From: CAZGLR01 sp964526635
GTDB lineage: Bacteria > Zixibacteria > MSB-5A5 > GN15 > JAAZOE01
Direction: 5' to 3'
Assembly: GCA_964526635.1 (NCBI GenBank)
Contig: CAZGLR010000016.1
Location: 1-39,385, forward strand
DNA length: 39,385 bases
Part shown: positions 24,467 to 32,509 of the stretch, one piece after another
Layout: every line of letters starts with the position of its first letter
How positions within the stretch are numbered: position 1 is the first letter of the stretch
Program-made: the position numbers and the translations under genes
Notes under the pieces: generated by a model
The model's database searches: none
What the model was told of the DNA's origin: nothing
Seen by the model: only the letters and a program-made list of their open reading frames with translations

Positions 24467-25720
24467 GTGAAGAAATACCTTTTTTTCGGCATCGCCGCAG
24501 TCGTCATTATTTTTATCGTGTTTCAGGTTTTCGGTTTTGCCGGGACGCCCGGGGATATTCCCATAACAACCGTTTCTACCGGTAACTTTATTGTCTCCTT
24601 ATCTGAAAATGGTCGCCTTAATGCCCAGCGATCAGTAACTATTTCAGCCCCGCGTATTCGCGGTGGGTTGCAGATTGTCAAGTTGGCCGATGAGGGGACG
24701 ATGGTGCAGGAGGGTGACTTCCTGGTGCAATTCGATCCGACCGATCGCGAGGCCGATCTTCGCGATGCCGAATCTGAGTTGAAAATGGCGAAAGCCAATC
24801 TCGAACAGGCAAAAGCTAAATACGAGATGGATATGGTGCAACTCGAGCTGGAATTAAAAAAAGCCGAACGCAACTTCGCCGAGAAACAATCGGAAGCGCC
24901 TATCATCCGCAAAGAGGCCGAACTCGAACTCGAACTGGCGCAGTTGAAATTTGAAACACAGAAACGAGTTCTCGCGGCGGATATTGAGAAGATGGAAGTC
25001 GAGGTGGCCAAGGCAACCGACAATAGAGATCAGGCTCAGAGGGATCTGGCCAAAATGACGGTGTCGGCGCCGATTCCGGGACTGGTAGTGTATCTGGAAA
25101 TCTGGAAGGGCGGCCAGAATGAAAAAGTTCAGGAGGGTGATTCTCCGTGGGGTGGCCAGGGATTGATCAATCTCCCTGATTTATCGACAATGATTGTCGA
25201 AACAACAGTCTCCGAAGTTGACGTCTCCAAGATTAAACTCGGGCAAAAAGCCCTGATCCGTCTTGATGCTATCCCGGGACCGATCTTCACCGGCACTGTC
25301 ACCGACATTTCCACCCTGGCCCGCAGGAAAGAACGCAGTTCGCAAATCAATGTCTTCGACGTGGAAATCCTCATTGATTCCTCCGACTCCCGCTTGAAAC
25401 CGGGAATGTCGGCCAAGGTCGATATCATAATCGACGAGTTCGATGATGTCCTGGCGGTGCCGCTGGAGGCAGTCTTTGAACGTGATGATACGACTATTGT
25501 GTATTCGGCCGATGGAGATCGTATTCCGGTCGCACTCGGTAACCGTAATGATCATTCGGTGATAGTTACGTCGGGGCTGGATGCCGGTGACCGCGTTCGC
25601 CTGGTTGATCCCACGAAGAAAATCGATGAAGAAGAACTTGCACCCAAAACGGAAGAAGCCTCACCGAATAAGGCGAACGGACGCCGTGGCGGGGGCACTC
25701 GGGCAGTTATGGGCGGCTGA
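24467..25720 (+). CDS. HlyD/MacA-like periplasmic adaptor (membrane fusion) protein
   Basis: This 417-residue protein starts at a GTG with AGGAG nine bases upstream. It has an N-terminal membrane anchor (LFFGIAAVVIIFIVFQVF), then the first half of a lipoyl/barrel-sandwich domain (RSVTISAPRIRGGLQIVKL, EGDFLVQFD). A long alpha-helical hairpin (about 95-205, rich in Glu, Ala and Lys) follows, then the second lipoyl half (MTVSAPIPGLVVYLE) and beta-barrel and membrane-proximal domains (IKLGQKALIRLDAIPGP, LKPGMSAKVDI). The C-terminal tail is low-complexity and Gly/Arg-rich. It bridges an inner-membrane transporter to a TolC-like channel. It overlaps the permease start by one base. Confidence 0.93.
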   Translation: MKKYLFFGIAAVVIIFIVFQVFGFAGTPGDIPITTVSTGNFIVSLSENGRLNAQRSVTISAPRIRGGLQIVKLADEGTMVQEGDFLVQFDPTDREADLRDAESELKMAKANLEQAKAKYEMDMVQLELELKKAERNFAEKQSEAPIIRKEAELELELAQLKFETQKRVLAADIEKMEVEVAKATDNRDQAQRDLAKMTVSAPIPGLVVYLEIWKGGQNEKVQEGDSPWGGQGLINLPDLSTMIVETTVSEVDVSKIKLGQKALIRLDAIPGPIFTGTVTDISTLARRKERSSQINVFDVEILIDSSDSRLKPGMSAKVDIIIDEFDDVLAVPLEAVFERDDTTIVYSADGDRIPVALGNRNDHSVIVTSGLDAGDRVRLVDPTKKIDEEELAPKTEEASPNKANGRRGGGTRAVMGG

Positions 25721-27009
25721 TGGATTATCGTCAAATCGTAGCGGTTTCATTCGAATCGCTTCTGGCTCACAAATTCCGATCTTTCCTCACTATGCTGGGC
25801 ATAATTTTCGGCGTGGCGGCGGTTATCGCCATGCTGTCGATCGGTGAGGGCGCCAAGCAGGACGCCCTGGAGCAAATCGACCTTTTGGGTGTGCGCAATA
25901 TTATCGTCGAGGGGACAATCCCGCCGGAAACCAAGGGGTCCGAATCGGTCGGAGGCCGTTCACCCGGACTGACTCTCGCCGATGCTGAAAACCTTGACCG
26001 GTTCTCCTCGGTCTTTTCCCGTGTCGTCAGTTGCCAGATTAATGATAACATGAAAATATTCCAGGCCGATATGGAGACCGATGCCGCTGTCATCGGTACC
26101 ACCCCGGCCTACCTTGATGCGATGAACTTCAATATGCGCGAAGGCAAGTTTTTACGCGATGAAGATATCGCCGATTATAGTCAGGTCTGTGTGATCGGCC
26201 CTGCCGCCAAGCGTGCCCTGTTCGGTTTCGATGATGCGGTAGGGAATATGATTCGCATTCAGGACAGCTATTACCGGGTCATCGGTGTGATGGCGGAGAA
26301 AGTGACAGCAACGGCATCCATCGGCGGTACCGAGATTCGCGACGTAAACAACAATATCTATATCCCGCTGAGTACGGCGCTGAGTAAAATCCATCGCGAT
26401 CTTGATTTTGCCATGTCACGCAGCGGCCGCGGGGACGAGGCCCGGCTGCAATACAACATCGACCAGATCGATCAGATTATTATTCAGGTCCGCGAAGGCA
26501 AGGACATCCCGCAGGCCGCCGCCCTGGTGAAACGTGTCATGGAGCGCCGTCACCGCAACATCCCCGATTTTAACGTGATTGTCCCGGCTGCGCTGCTTGC
26601 CCAGAAACAGAAAACACAGCAGATTTTCAACATTGTGATGGGAGCCATTGCCGGTATTTCGCTTCTGGTGGGTGGTATCGGCATCATGAATATCATGTTG
26701 GCTTCGGTGCTGGAACGGACCCGCGAAATCGGTGTGCGCCGGGCGGTCGGCGCCAGCCGTCTGGCCATCATGAGTCAGTTTCTGGTCGAGTCGGTGATTA
26801 TCTGCCTGGTCGGATGTGTGGTCGGAGTCCTCAGCGGCCTCGGACTGGCTCTGGCTATCTCGACCTATGCCGACTGGCGGACAATAATCTCGATTTTTTC
26901 GATTGTTCTGGCAGTGGGCGTCTCGACCGCAGTCGGCATCGTCTTCGGCTTTTTCCCGGCCCGGAAAGCAGCCTATTTGAACGTGATTGAAGCGCTTCGC
27001 TATGAGTAG
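25720..27009 (+). CDS. MacB/FtsX-like ABC transporter permease (no ATPase domain)
   Basis: This 429-residue protein has one N-terminal transmembrane helix (FRSFLTMLGIIFGVAAVIAML), a MacB-type periplasmic domain (about 45-290) and three C-terminal helices. The conserved cytoplasmic segment LERTREIGVRRAVGAS (336-351) contains the coupling motif, and the end FFPARKAAYLNVIEALRYE is typical. It belongs to the MacB/LolCE group that exports substrates from the periplasm by mechanotransmission driven by a separate or fused ATPase. The MacB ATPase domain is missing, and no LolD/MacB-type ATPase gene is present in the window, so the energising subunit must be encoded elsewhere. Confidence 0.93.
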   Translation: MDYRQIVAVSFESLLAHKFRSFLTMLGIIFGVAAVIAMLSIGEGAKQDALEQIDLLGVRNIIVEGTIPPETKGSESVGGRSPGLTLADAENLDRFSSVFSRVVSCQINDNMKIFQADMETDAAVIGTTPAYLDAMNFNMREGKFLRDEDIADYSQVCVIGPAAKRALFGFDDAVGNMIRIQDSYYRVIGVMAEKVTATASIGGTEIRDVNNNIYIPLSTALSKIHRDLDFAMSRSGRGDEARLQYNIDQIDQIIIQVREGKDIPQAAALVKRVMERRHRNIPDFNVIVPAALLAQKQKTQQIFNIVMGAIAGISLLVGGIGIMNIMLASVLERTREIGVRRAVGASRLAIMSQFLVESVIICLVGCVVGVLSGLGLALAISTYADWRTIISIFSIVLAVGVSTAVGIVFGFFPARKAAYLNVIEALRYE

Positions 27010-27010
27010 A

Positions 27011-28492
27011 ATGGACAGTATGATGGCAACTCGATTTGGATGTGTTCTGACAGTTATTTCCCTGCTGGCGACAACCATCGCAGCAGAACCGCTCACCCTC
27101 AATAATGCCCTGGACAAGCTGGTCGGCAACACTACCCGCGGCCGGATCCTGGCGGGCGAAAAAGAAGTCGCGGAATCACGGTACAAGGCCGAACGGATCG
27201 GCTATATCCTGCCCGAAATATCGCTGAATTCCACCCTGCCGACATATCGGTCAAGTGTGACATATGAACAGCAGTTCGGATTTACCGATCCCTTTTTGGC
27301 CGAAGTGACGCAAATTTCCGGGTTCGGCAATGTCCAGCTTAGACAGAAAATTATAACAGGTGCTGATTTGACTATTTCGGCGGGCTTCAGCCTGTGGAAT
27401 CGTGAGTATCCGGCTGCCATTGATCCGGCAACACTTGCCGTCGTTGACATCGGTACCGATAAGCGGCGATTTGGTAATCTCTCGATAGATTTCAGACAAC
27501 CGTTGTTTAACACCTCAGAATCACGCACCTCATATATAGATGCCCGCGATGATCTGCATAAGGCCGAGATTCAATGGCGCATCGATCTGGCGGAATTAAG
27601 AAAAGAAGGCATTACAGCATTTTTTGACTATTTCACCGCAGAAGTTGAATGGAATATCGCCGAAAGCAACAGCGAATTGGCCAGATTCAACGCCAAGTGG
27701 GATTCGGTCAAATTCGAAGAGGGGGTCATTACCGAGGAGGCCTTTATAGAAAGTCGCAGTGAACGGCTCGAAAAACAACTGGCCTATTTTGATGCCGAGG
27801 CGACCTACGAAGAAAAGATCAACACTCTTAATCATTTGCTCGATTTTCCCAGTGGCAGCACGCCGCAATTGGAATTGCCGGGATACAATCCGCCGCCCGA
27901 TTCGATAAGCGGAAAGCAAATCCTGGCTCTTTCCGAAACCAATGCCGAGGTTCAACTGGCCAGACAGAATATGGATGGCGCGCTCAGAGACCTTGAGCGA
28001 AGACGCGCGCAGGGAGGAATCAATGGGACGCTCACGGCTTCGTATGAAGTCGGTCAGGGTACGGTCGAACGGTTTACCGCAATAGTCGAATCAGAAAACA
28101 AAATTGATACCAAAGACTGGCAGATCGGAATTAATCTGAATTACCCCATATTCGACGGCGGCGCAGCCGGGGCATCGGTCCGGTCTATGGAACTTGCCTA
28201 TGAATCGGCCCGGCTCGAGTATTTATCGACACGGAAAAACATTCACAACCAGACTGAGATTTTGCTCAAACGACTCGAAATTAATTATGCCAAACTTGAG
28301 CTTTTGATCCAGGAACTGGACCTGGCCGAACAGAAACTTGAAGATGCCAGAAAACGGTTTGACGACGGCCTGATATCGCAGGGGACACTTCTTGAAAATC
28401 AGGTGTTTTATTTTGAAGCCAAGAAGAGCTATCTTACGACTTTGAAAGATTACTATCTCGATGTGACCGAACTGGAGAAGGTCGAAGCATAA
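27011..28492 (+). CDS. TolC-like outer-membrane efflux protein
   Basis: The product is 493 residues from the ATG at 27011. TTG (26987) and ATG (27002) are in frame upstream but overlap the permease end. The chosen start gives a signal peptide (CVLTVISLLATTIAA). The mature sequence shows two outer-membrane-efflux-protein repeats with long alpha-helices: LTLNNALDKLVGN near the start, QWRIDLAELRKEGITAFFDYF, and later QLARQNMDGALRDLERRRAQGG and WQIGINLNYPIFDGG. This is the third part of the tripartite system with the adaptor and permease. Its C-terminus (ARKRFDDGLISQGTLLENQVFYFEAKKSYL) is typical of the family. The GT9 gene follows 2 bases later. Confidence 0.9.
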   Translation: MDSMMATRFGCVLTVISLLATTIAAEPLTLNNALDKLVGNTTRGRILAGEKEVAESRYKAERIGYILPEISLNSTLPTYRSSVTYEQQFGFTDPFLAEVTQISGFGNVQLRQKIITGADLTISAGFSLWNREYPAAIDPATLAVVDIGTDKRRFGNLSIDFRQPLFNTSESRTSYIDARDDLHKAEIQWRIDLAELRKEGITAFFDYFTAEVEWNIAESNSELARFNAKWDSVKFEEGVITEEAFIESRSERLEKQLAYFDAEATYEEKINTLNHLLDFPSGSTPQLELPGYNPPPDSISGKQILALSETNAEVQLARQNMDGALRDLERRRAQGGINGTLTASYEVGQGTVERFTAIVESENKIDTKDWQIGINLNYPIFDGGAAGASVRSMELAYESARLEYLSTRKNIHNQTEILLKRLEINYAKLELLIQELDLAEQKLEDARKRFDDGLISQGTLLENQVFYFEAKKSYLTTLKDYYLDVTELEKVEA

Positions 28493-28494
28493 TT

Positions 28495-29499
28495 GTGAAG
28501 CTGATTATCCGCGTTCCCAACTGGGTTGGCGACGCTGTCATGGCGTTCCCGGCTATAAGCAGCCTTACCGGTCTTGATAAATTCCCCGAAACAACTATTG
28601 CTGCGCGGCCGACGGTGGCGTCACTGTTCGAATCTCATCCGGCACTTTCCAGCGTTCTTCGAATCGAAGATAAAAAGTCTTACGCTGCTGCGATCGGTGC
28701 AGTGCGCAGTGACCGTTTTGATTGCGGTATTGTCCTGCCGCCTTCGTTTTCATCGGCACTGCTATTCTACCTTGGCGGTGTCAAACGGCGCATCGGGTAT
28801 AAATCTGATAGTCGCTCATGGCTCTTAAGCGATGCTGTGCCATTGCCGGAGGAGACTCTTCATCGCTCCGAGTTGTATCGGCGATTGATAGCTTCGGCGC
28901 TTCAAATTGACCTCCCCGATAGTACGACGAAACTTGCCATCAAGAAGGCTGATCGCGAAACCGCCAGAGCATTGCTTACATCCGCGGGAATTGATGATCT
29001 TGAAAACTATGCTGCAATCGCGCCTCAGGCGGTTGCCGAATCACGGCGCTGGGGTGTTGAAAAATATTCCGCACTGGCAGGTAGAATTGTCAGTCAATTA
29101 CATATGCCGGTGGTGCTTCTGGGCACGACATCGGATCGCATTGTCGCAAATCACGTGGTCGAGGCCTACCCAAAACGGGTTGTCAACCTTTGCGGTGAAA
29201 CGACACTGATGCAGGCGGCGGCAATTCTGGCCGGGGCGCAGATTTTTATCGGCAATGATTCGGGACTGGCCCATCTGGCCGGCGCTGCCGGCTCTCCGCT
29301 GGTTGTTCTGTCCGGGGCGGATAATCCTGTCGAAACATCACCGCGGGCAACTAACAAACAAGTCATTATCAAAGATCTCGATTGCATCAGTTGTGTCAAA
29401 AACAAATGTCCCCTCGGGGGGGATGACTATATGCAGTGTATGAAGCAGATAACAGTCGATGAGGTCTTTGAGGCGGTGAACGGGCTGATAACGGCTTAG
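28495..29499 (+). CDS. waaF: Glycosyltransferase family 9, LPS heptosyltransferase II-like
   Basis: This 334-residue protein starts at a GTG three bases after the TolC-like stop. It has the GT9 N-terminal signature IIRVPNWVGDAVMAFPAI (4-21), a donor-side motif IGNDSGLAHLAGAAGSPLVVL (about 256-276), and a Cys-rich C-terminus (CISCVKNKCPLGGDDYMQCMKQI) that is typical of WaaF-like enzymes. These transfer L-glycero-D-manno-heptose from ADP-heptose to the LPS inner core in the cytoplasm. It closes the envelope cluster. No hairpin terminator follows, and the next gene has its own strong promoter. Confidence 0.92.
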   Translation: MKLIIRVPNWVGDAVMAFPAISSLTGLDKFPETTIAARPTVASLFESHPALSSVLRIEDKKSYAAAIGAVRSDRFDCGIVLPPSFSSALLFYLGGVKRRIGYKSDSRSWLLSDAVPLPEETLHRSELYRRLIASALQIDLPDSTTKLAIKKADRETARALLTSAGIDDLENYAAIAPQAVAESRRWGVEKYSALAGRIVSQLHMPVVLLGTTSDRIVANHVVEAYPKRVVNLCGETTLMQAAAILAGAQIFIGNDSGLAHLAGAAGSPLVVLSGADNPVETSPRATNKQVIIKDLDCISCVKNKCPLGGDDYMQCMKQITVDEVFEAVNGLITA

Positions 29500-29528
29500 T
29501 GTTTTACCGCAATAATTACCGCTGCCGC

Positions 29529-29557
29529 TTGACCGTATCTTGCTTTTGCGCTACTAT
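29529..29557 (+). promoter_or_regulatory. Strong sigma-70-type promoter of the second tldDE operon
   Basis: TTGACC (29529-29534) and TACTAT (29552-29557) are exactly 17 bases apart. The likely start is near 29564, leaving a leader of about 30 nt that ends in AGGAGGT before the ATG at 29596. Confidence 0.6.
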
Positions 29558-29595
29558 ATCGGGAATATAACCGTCCCTGATATGCAGGAGGTGCC

Positions 29596-31038
29596 ATGAA
29601 AGCCATACTCAAAGAATGTATTCGAACATTAAAAAACAAGGGCGTCGATTATGCCGACTGCCGGTTCGTCCGGCGCGAGGATGAATCGATCCACGTCTCC
29701 GATGCCGTCGTCGAGGGCTTCTCGCGTGGTCTCGATGTCGGAGTGGGAATACGGGTGCTCTACAAGGGCGCCTGGGGATTTGCCTCGAGTGCGGATGTGA
29801 CCGCGGCGGCATTAAAAAAGACCGCCAATCAGGCGCTTCAGATCGCCCGGGCCTCGACCATGACTTTGCGCCATCCGGTCCGGCTGGCCGATCAGGAAGT
29901 GTATCAAGATCACTACCGGACACCATTTAAGATTGATCCCTTCGACGTCTCCACCGACGATAAACTCGAACTGCTTATCGAAATCACACGCCGCTGCAAA
30001 GCGGTGGATAAAATCAAGAAGGCCGAAGCCAATTTGCGGTTTTTTAAGACCAGTAAGATTTTCGTTTCTACCGAGGGTGCCGACATTGAACAGGACCTTA
30101 TGGAATCGGGCGGCGGCTTTAATGTCGTGGCTTTTGATGGCAGGGAAGTCCATCGGCGCTCCTTCCCCAACTCATTCGGCGGCGATTTCGGCACCGGCGG
30201 CTATGAGATTGTCAATGGGCTGAAACTCCTGGACAATGTCGAGCAGATCACCGATGAGGCGATTGAGCTGCTTTCGGCGGCGCCCTGTCCCGATGATGTT
30301 ACCACCGCGATTATCTGCGGGTCGCAGATGGCCCTGCAGGTGCACGAATCATGCGGCCATCCGATCGAACTGGACCGTGTGCTGGGTACGGAAATCTCGC
30401 TGGCCGGCGGTTCTTTCCTGACCATCGATAAGTTGCGGAAGCTGCAATACGGTTCTGAGATCGTAAATATCAATGCCGATGCCCGCTCCAAAGGCGGCCT
30501 GGGGACATTCGGCTACGACGATGAGGGTGTAAAAGCCCAGCGGAAACCGATTATCAAAGGCGGCCGGTTTGTCGGCTACCTCACCAGCCGTGAAACCGCG
30601 CCGGTCGTCAAGCAGCAATCCAACGGTACCATGCGGGCCGATGGCTGGAATCGGGTGCCATTGATTCGCATGACCAATATCAACCTCGAGCCGGGCGAAT
30701 GGGAATTCGATGACCTCATCGCCGATACGAAAAAGGGGATTTTCTTCGGTACCAACAAGAGCTGGTCGATTGATGACAAGCGACTCAATTTCCAGTTTGG
30801 CGGCGAATATGCCCGTGAGATCAAAAATGGCAAGCTGGGGCGCATGTTTAAAAATCCGGTCTACACCGGCATTACACCCGAGTTCTGGAATTCGTGTGAT
30901 GCTATCTGCAACAAAAATCACTGGCATATCTGGGGTGTTCCCAACTGTGGCAAGGGGGAACCGATGCAGACAGCACATGTGGCACACGGTACCGCGCCGA
31001 CACGATTCCGCAACGTCAAAGTGGGGGTGAGCAAATGA
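29596..31038 (+). CDS. TldD-like metalloprotease catalytic subunit (pair 2)
   Basis: This 480-residue protein has a strong ribosome-binding site (AGGAGG). The metal motif HESCGH is intact at 250-255 (H250, E251, H255), followed by PIELDRVLG. It departs from pair 1 after the site: GSFLTIDKLRKLQYGSEIVNI has no equivalent in TldD of pair 1, and the C-terminus has YTGITPEFWNSCDAICNK and GVPNCGKGEPMQTAHVAHG in place of RCGKGQQVPVGVGMP. The N-terminal domain is conventional (SRGLDVGVGIRVLYKGAWGFASSA). It is therefore a distinct TldD subfamily, probably with another substrate, rather than a recent duplicate. It overlaps its partner by ATGA (31035-31038). Confidence 0.94.
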   Translation: MKAILKECIRTLKNKGVDYADCRFVRREDESIHVSDAVVEGFSRGLDVGVGIRVLYKGAWGFASSADVTAAALKKTANQALQIARASTMTLRHPVRLADQEVYQDHYRTPFKIDPFDVSTDDKLELLIEITRRCKAVDKIKKAEANLRFFKTSKIFVSTEGADIEQDLMESGGGFNVVAFDGREVHRRSFPNSFGGDFGTGGYEIVNGLKLLDNVEQITDEAIELLSAAPCPDDVTTAIICGSQMALQVHESCGHPIELDRVLGTEISLAGGSFLTIDKLRKLQYGSEIVNINADARSKGGLGTFGYDDEGVKAQRKPIIKGGRFVGYLTSRETAPVVKQQSNGTMRADGWNRVPLIRMTNINLEPGEWEFDDLIADTKKGIFFGTNKSWSIDDKRLNFQFGGEYAREIKNGKLGRMFKNPVYTGITPEFWNSCDAICNKNHWHIWGVPNCGKGEPMQTAHVAHGTAPTRFRNVKVGVSK

Positions 31039-32393
31039 CAGGCGAAGAGAAATTAAACAAGAAGCTGGAAACGGTTCTGGATAAATCCAAAGCAGATGAA
31101 ACCGAGATCGTCTATATCGGTAGTGAATCCGGGCTGACCCGATACGCCAATTCCGCCATTCATCAGAACGTTGCCGAAAACAACCATACGCTCTATTTCC
31201 GGGTCGTGCTCGGAAAGAAAATCGGGGTGGCTTCGACCAATTCGATGATAACCGGCGATATGGTTCAGACGCTGCAAAACGCTATTGAAATCGCCAAAAC
31301 ACAGCCGGAGAATCCTGATTTTCCGGGACTGCCGAAACCGGCCGCGTATCGTGAACTGGATACGTATGATGAAACCACTGCCGGTTTTTCGCCGGCCGAT
31401 CGGGCGCGGATCGTACGCGATTTGATCAGGGCCTCGGATGCCATGGGCTTTGATCTGGCCGGTGCGTTTTCAACCTCGCACGGCGAAGTGGCGGTGATGA
31501 ATTCCCACGGCGTCAGGGCATACCAGCCGACGACGGTCGCCTCGATCAATATGATTGCGATGTCGGCAACATCATCGGGCTATGCCGCCGGGATGTCGCG
31601 GAAGGTCAATGATATCGATTTCGATAAACTGGCCCGGCGGGCGGTGACCAAATGCGATTTGTCACAAAATCCCCGGCAGATAGACACCGGCGAGTATGAG
31701 GTCATTCTGGAACCGGCGGCGGTCGCCGAACTGATGGAATGGCTGAATTACATCGGCTTCGGGTCTCGGGCATTCCAGGAGAAGACATCATTTCTGGCCG
31801 GCAAAATCGGCAGGAAGATTACCTCGCCGATGATTACTATCGTTGACGACGGCCTCGACAAAAACTCGATTGCGTTTCCCTTTGATTTCGAGGGCGTCCC
31901 CAAAAAGAAGGTTGTGTTGATCGATAAGGGGAAGGCCAAAGGCGTTGTGTATGACCGTATGTCGGCGGTAAAGGAAAATGGCGTCAAAAGTACCGGCCAT
32001 GCCATGCCCCCTGATCAGTCAATGGCCGCGGGAAGTTTTGCCTTGAATGTAACCATGGCGCCGGGTAAGGCAGCGGCATCGAAGATGATCGAAAAGGTCA
32101 AAAAGGGAATTCTGATAACGCGGTTCCACTATATCAACGGCTTTATCGATACGCCCAATGCTGTACTGACCGGGATGACCCGCGATGGCACCTTCCTGAT
32201 CGAAAAAGGCGAGATTGTGACCGGAATTAAAAACCTGCGGTTTACCGATTCCATGCTGCGAGCGTTCGGGACGGCTGCAGCCGTGTCGCGCGAACGTGAA
32301 TTGGTTGACACCTGGTGGGGAGCGGTAGGGTGCTGTAAGGTCCCCGCCATGCACCTGAAATCATTCAAGTTCACCGGGAAAACCGATTTTTAA
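31035..32393 (+). CDS. TldE/PmbA-like subunit (pair 2)
   Basis: This 452-residue partner of the preceding TldD-like protein overlaps it by four bases. N-terminal modulator features include ETEIVYIGSESGLTRYANSAIHQN and KIGVASTNSM. The C-terminal domain shows EVILEPAAVAELMEWLNYIGFG, MITIVDDGLDKNSIAFPFDFEG and MTRDGTFLIEKGEIVTGIKNLRFTDSML. No HExxxH is present, as in TldE/PmbA. The end, WWGAVGCCKVPAMHLKSFKFTG, matches the family terminus seen in partners of this TldD type. With its own promoter and terminator, the pair forms a free-standing two-gene operon. Confidence 0.93.
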   Translation: MTGEEKLNKKLETVLDKSKADETEIVYIGSESGLTRYANSAIHQNVAENNHTLYFRVVLGKKIGVASTNSMITGDMVQTLQNAIEIAKTQPENPDFPGLPKPAAYRELDTYDETTAGFSPADRARIVRDLIRASDAMGFDLAGAFSTSHGEVAVMNSHGVRAYQPTTVASINMIAMSATSSGYAAGMSRKVNDIDFDKLARRAVTKCDLSQNPRQIDTGEYEVILEPAAVAELMEWLNYIGFGSRAFQEKTSFLAGKIGRKITSPMITIVDDGLDKNSIAFPFDFEGVPKKKVVLIDKGKAKGVVYDRMSAVKENGVKSTGHAMPPDQSMAAGSFALNVTMAPGKAAASKMIEKVKKGILITRFHYINGFIDTPNAVLTGMTRDGTFLIEKGEIVTGIKNLRFTDSMLRAFGTAAAVSRERELVDTWWGAVGCCKVPAMHLKSFKFTGKTDF

Positions 32394-32412
32394 TTGAAAT
32401 TTGTTTGAAACA

Positions 32413-32444
32413 AGCCCCCTGCCTGTCGGGGGGCTTTTTTTTTG
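32413..32444 (+). terminator. Intrinsic terminator of the second tldDE operon
   Basis: AAGCCCCC (32413-32420) pairs with GGGGGCTT (32430-32437) around a 9-nt loop. A run of T to 32444 follows, 20 bases after the stop codon. Confidence 0.88.
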
Positions 32445-32509
32445 ACGAAACCCGGCGGCGGGATTTACGTAATTGAAAACAGGATAAAAAACTACGGAGG
32501 GAACACACC

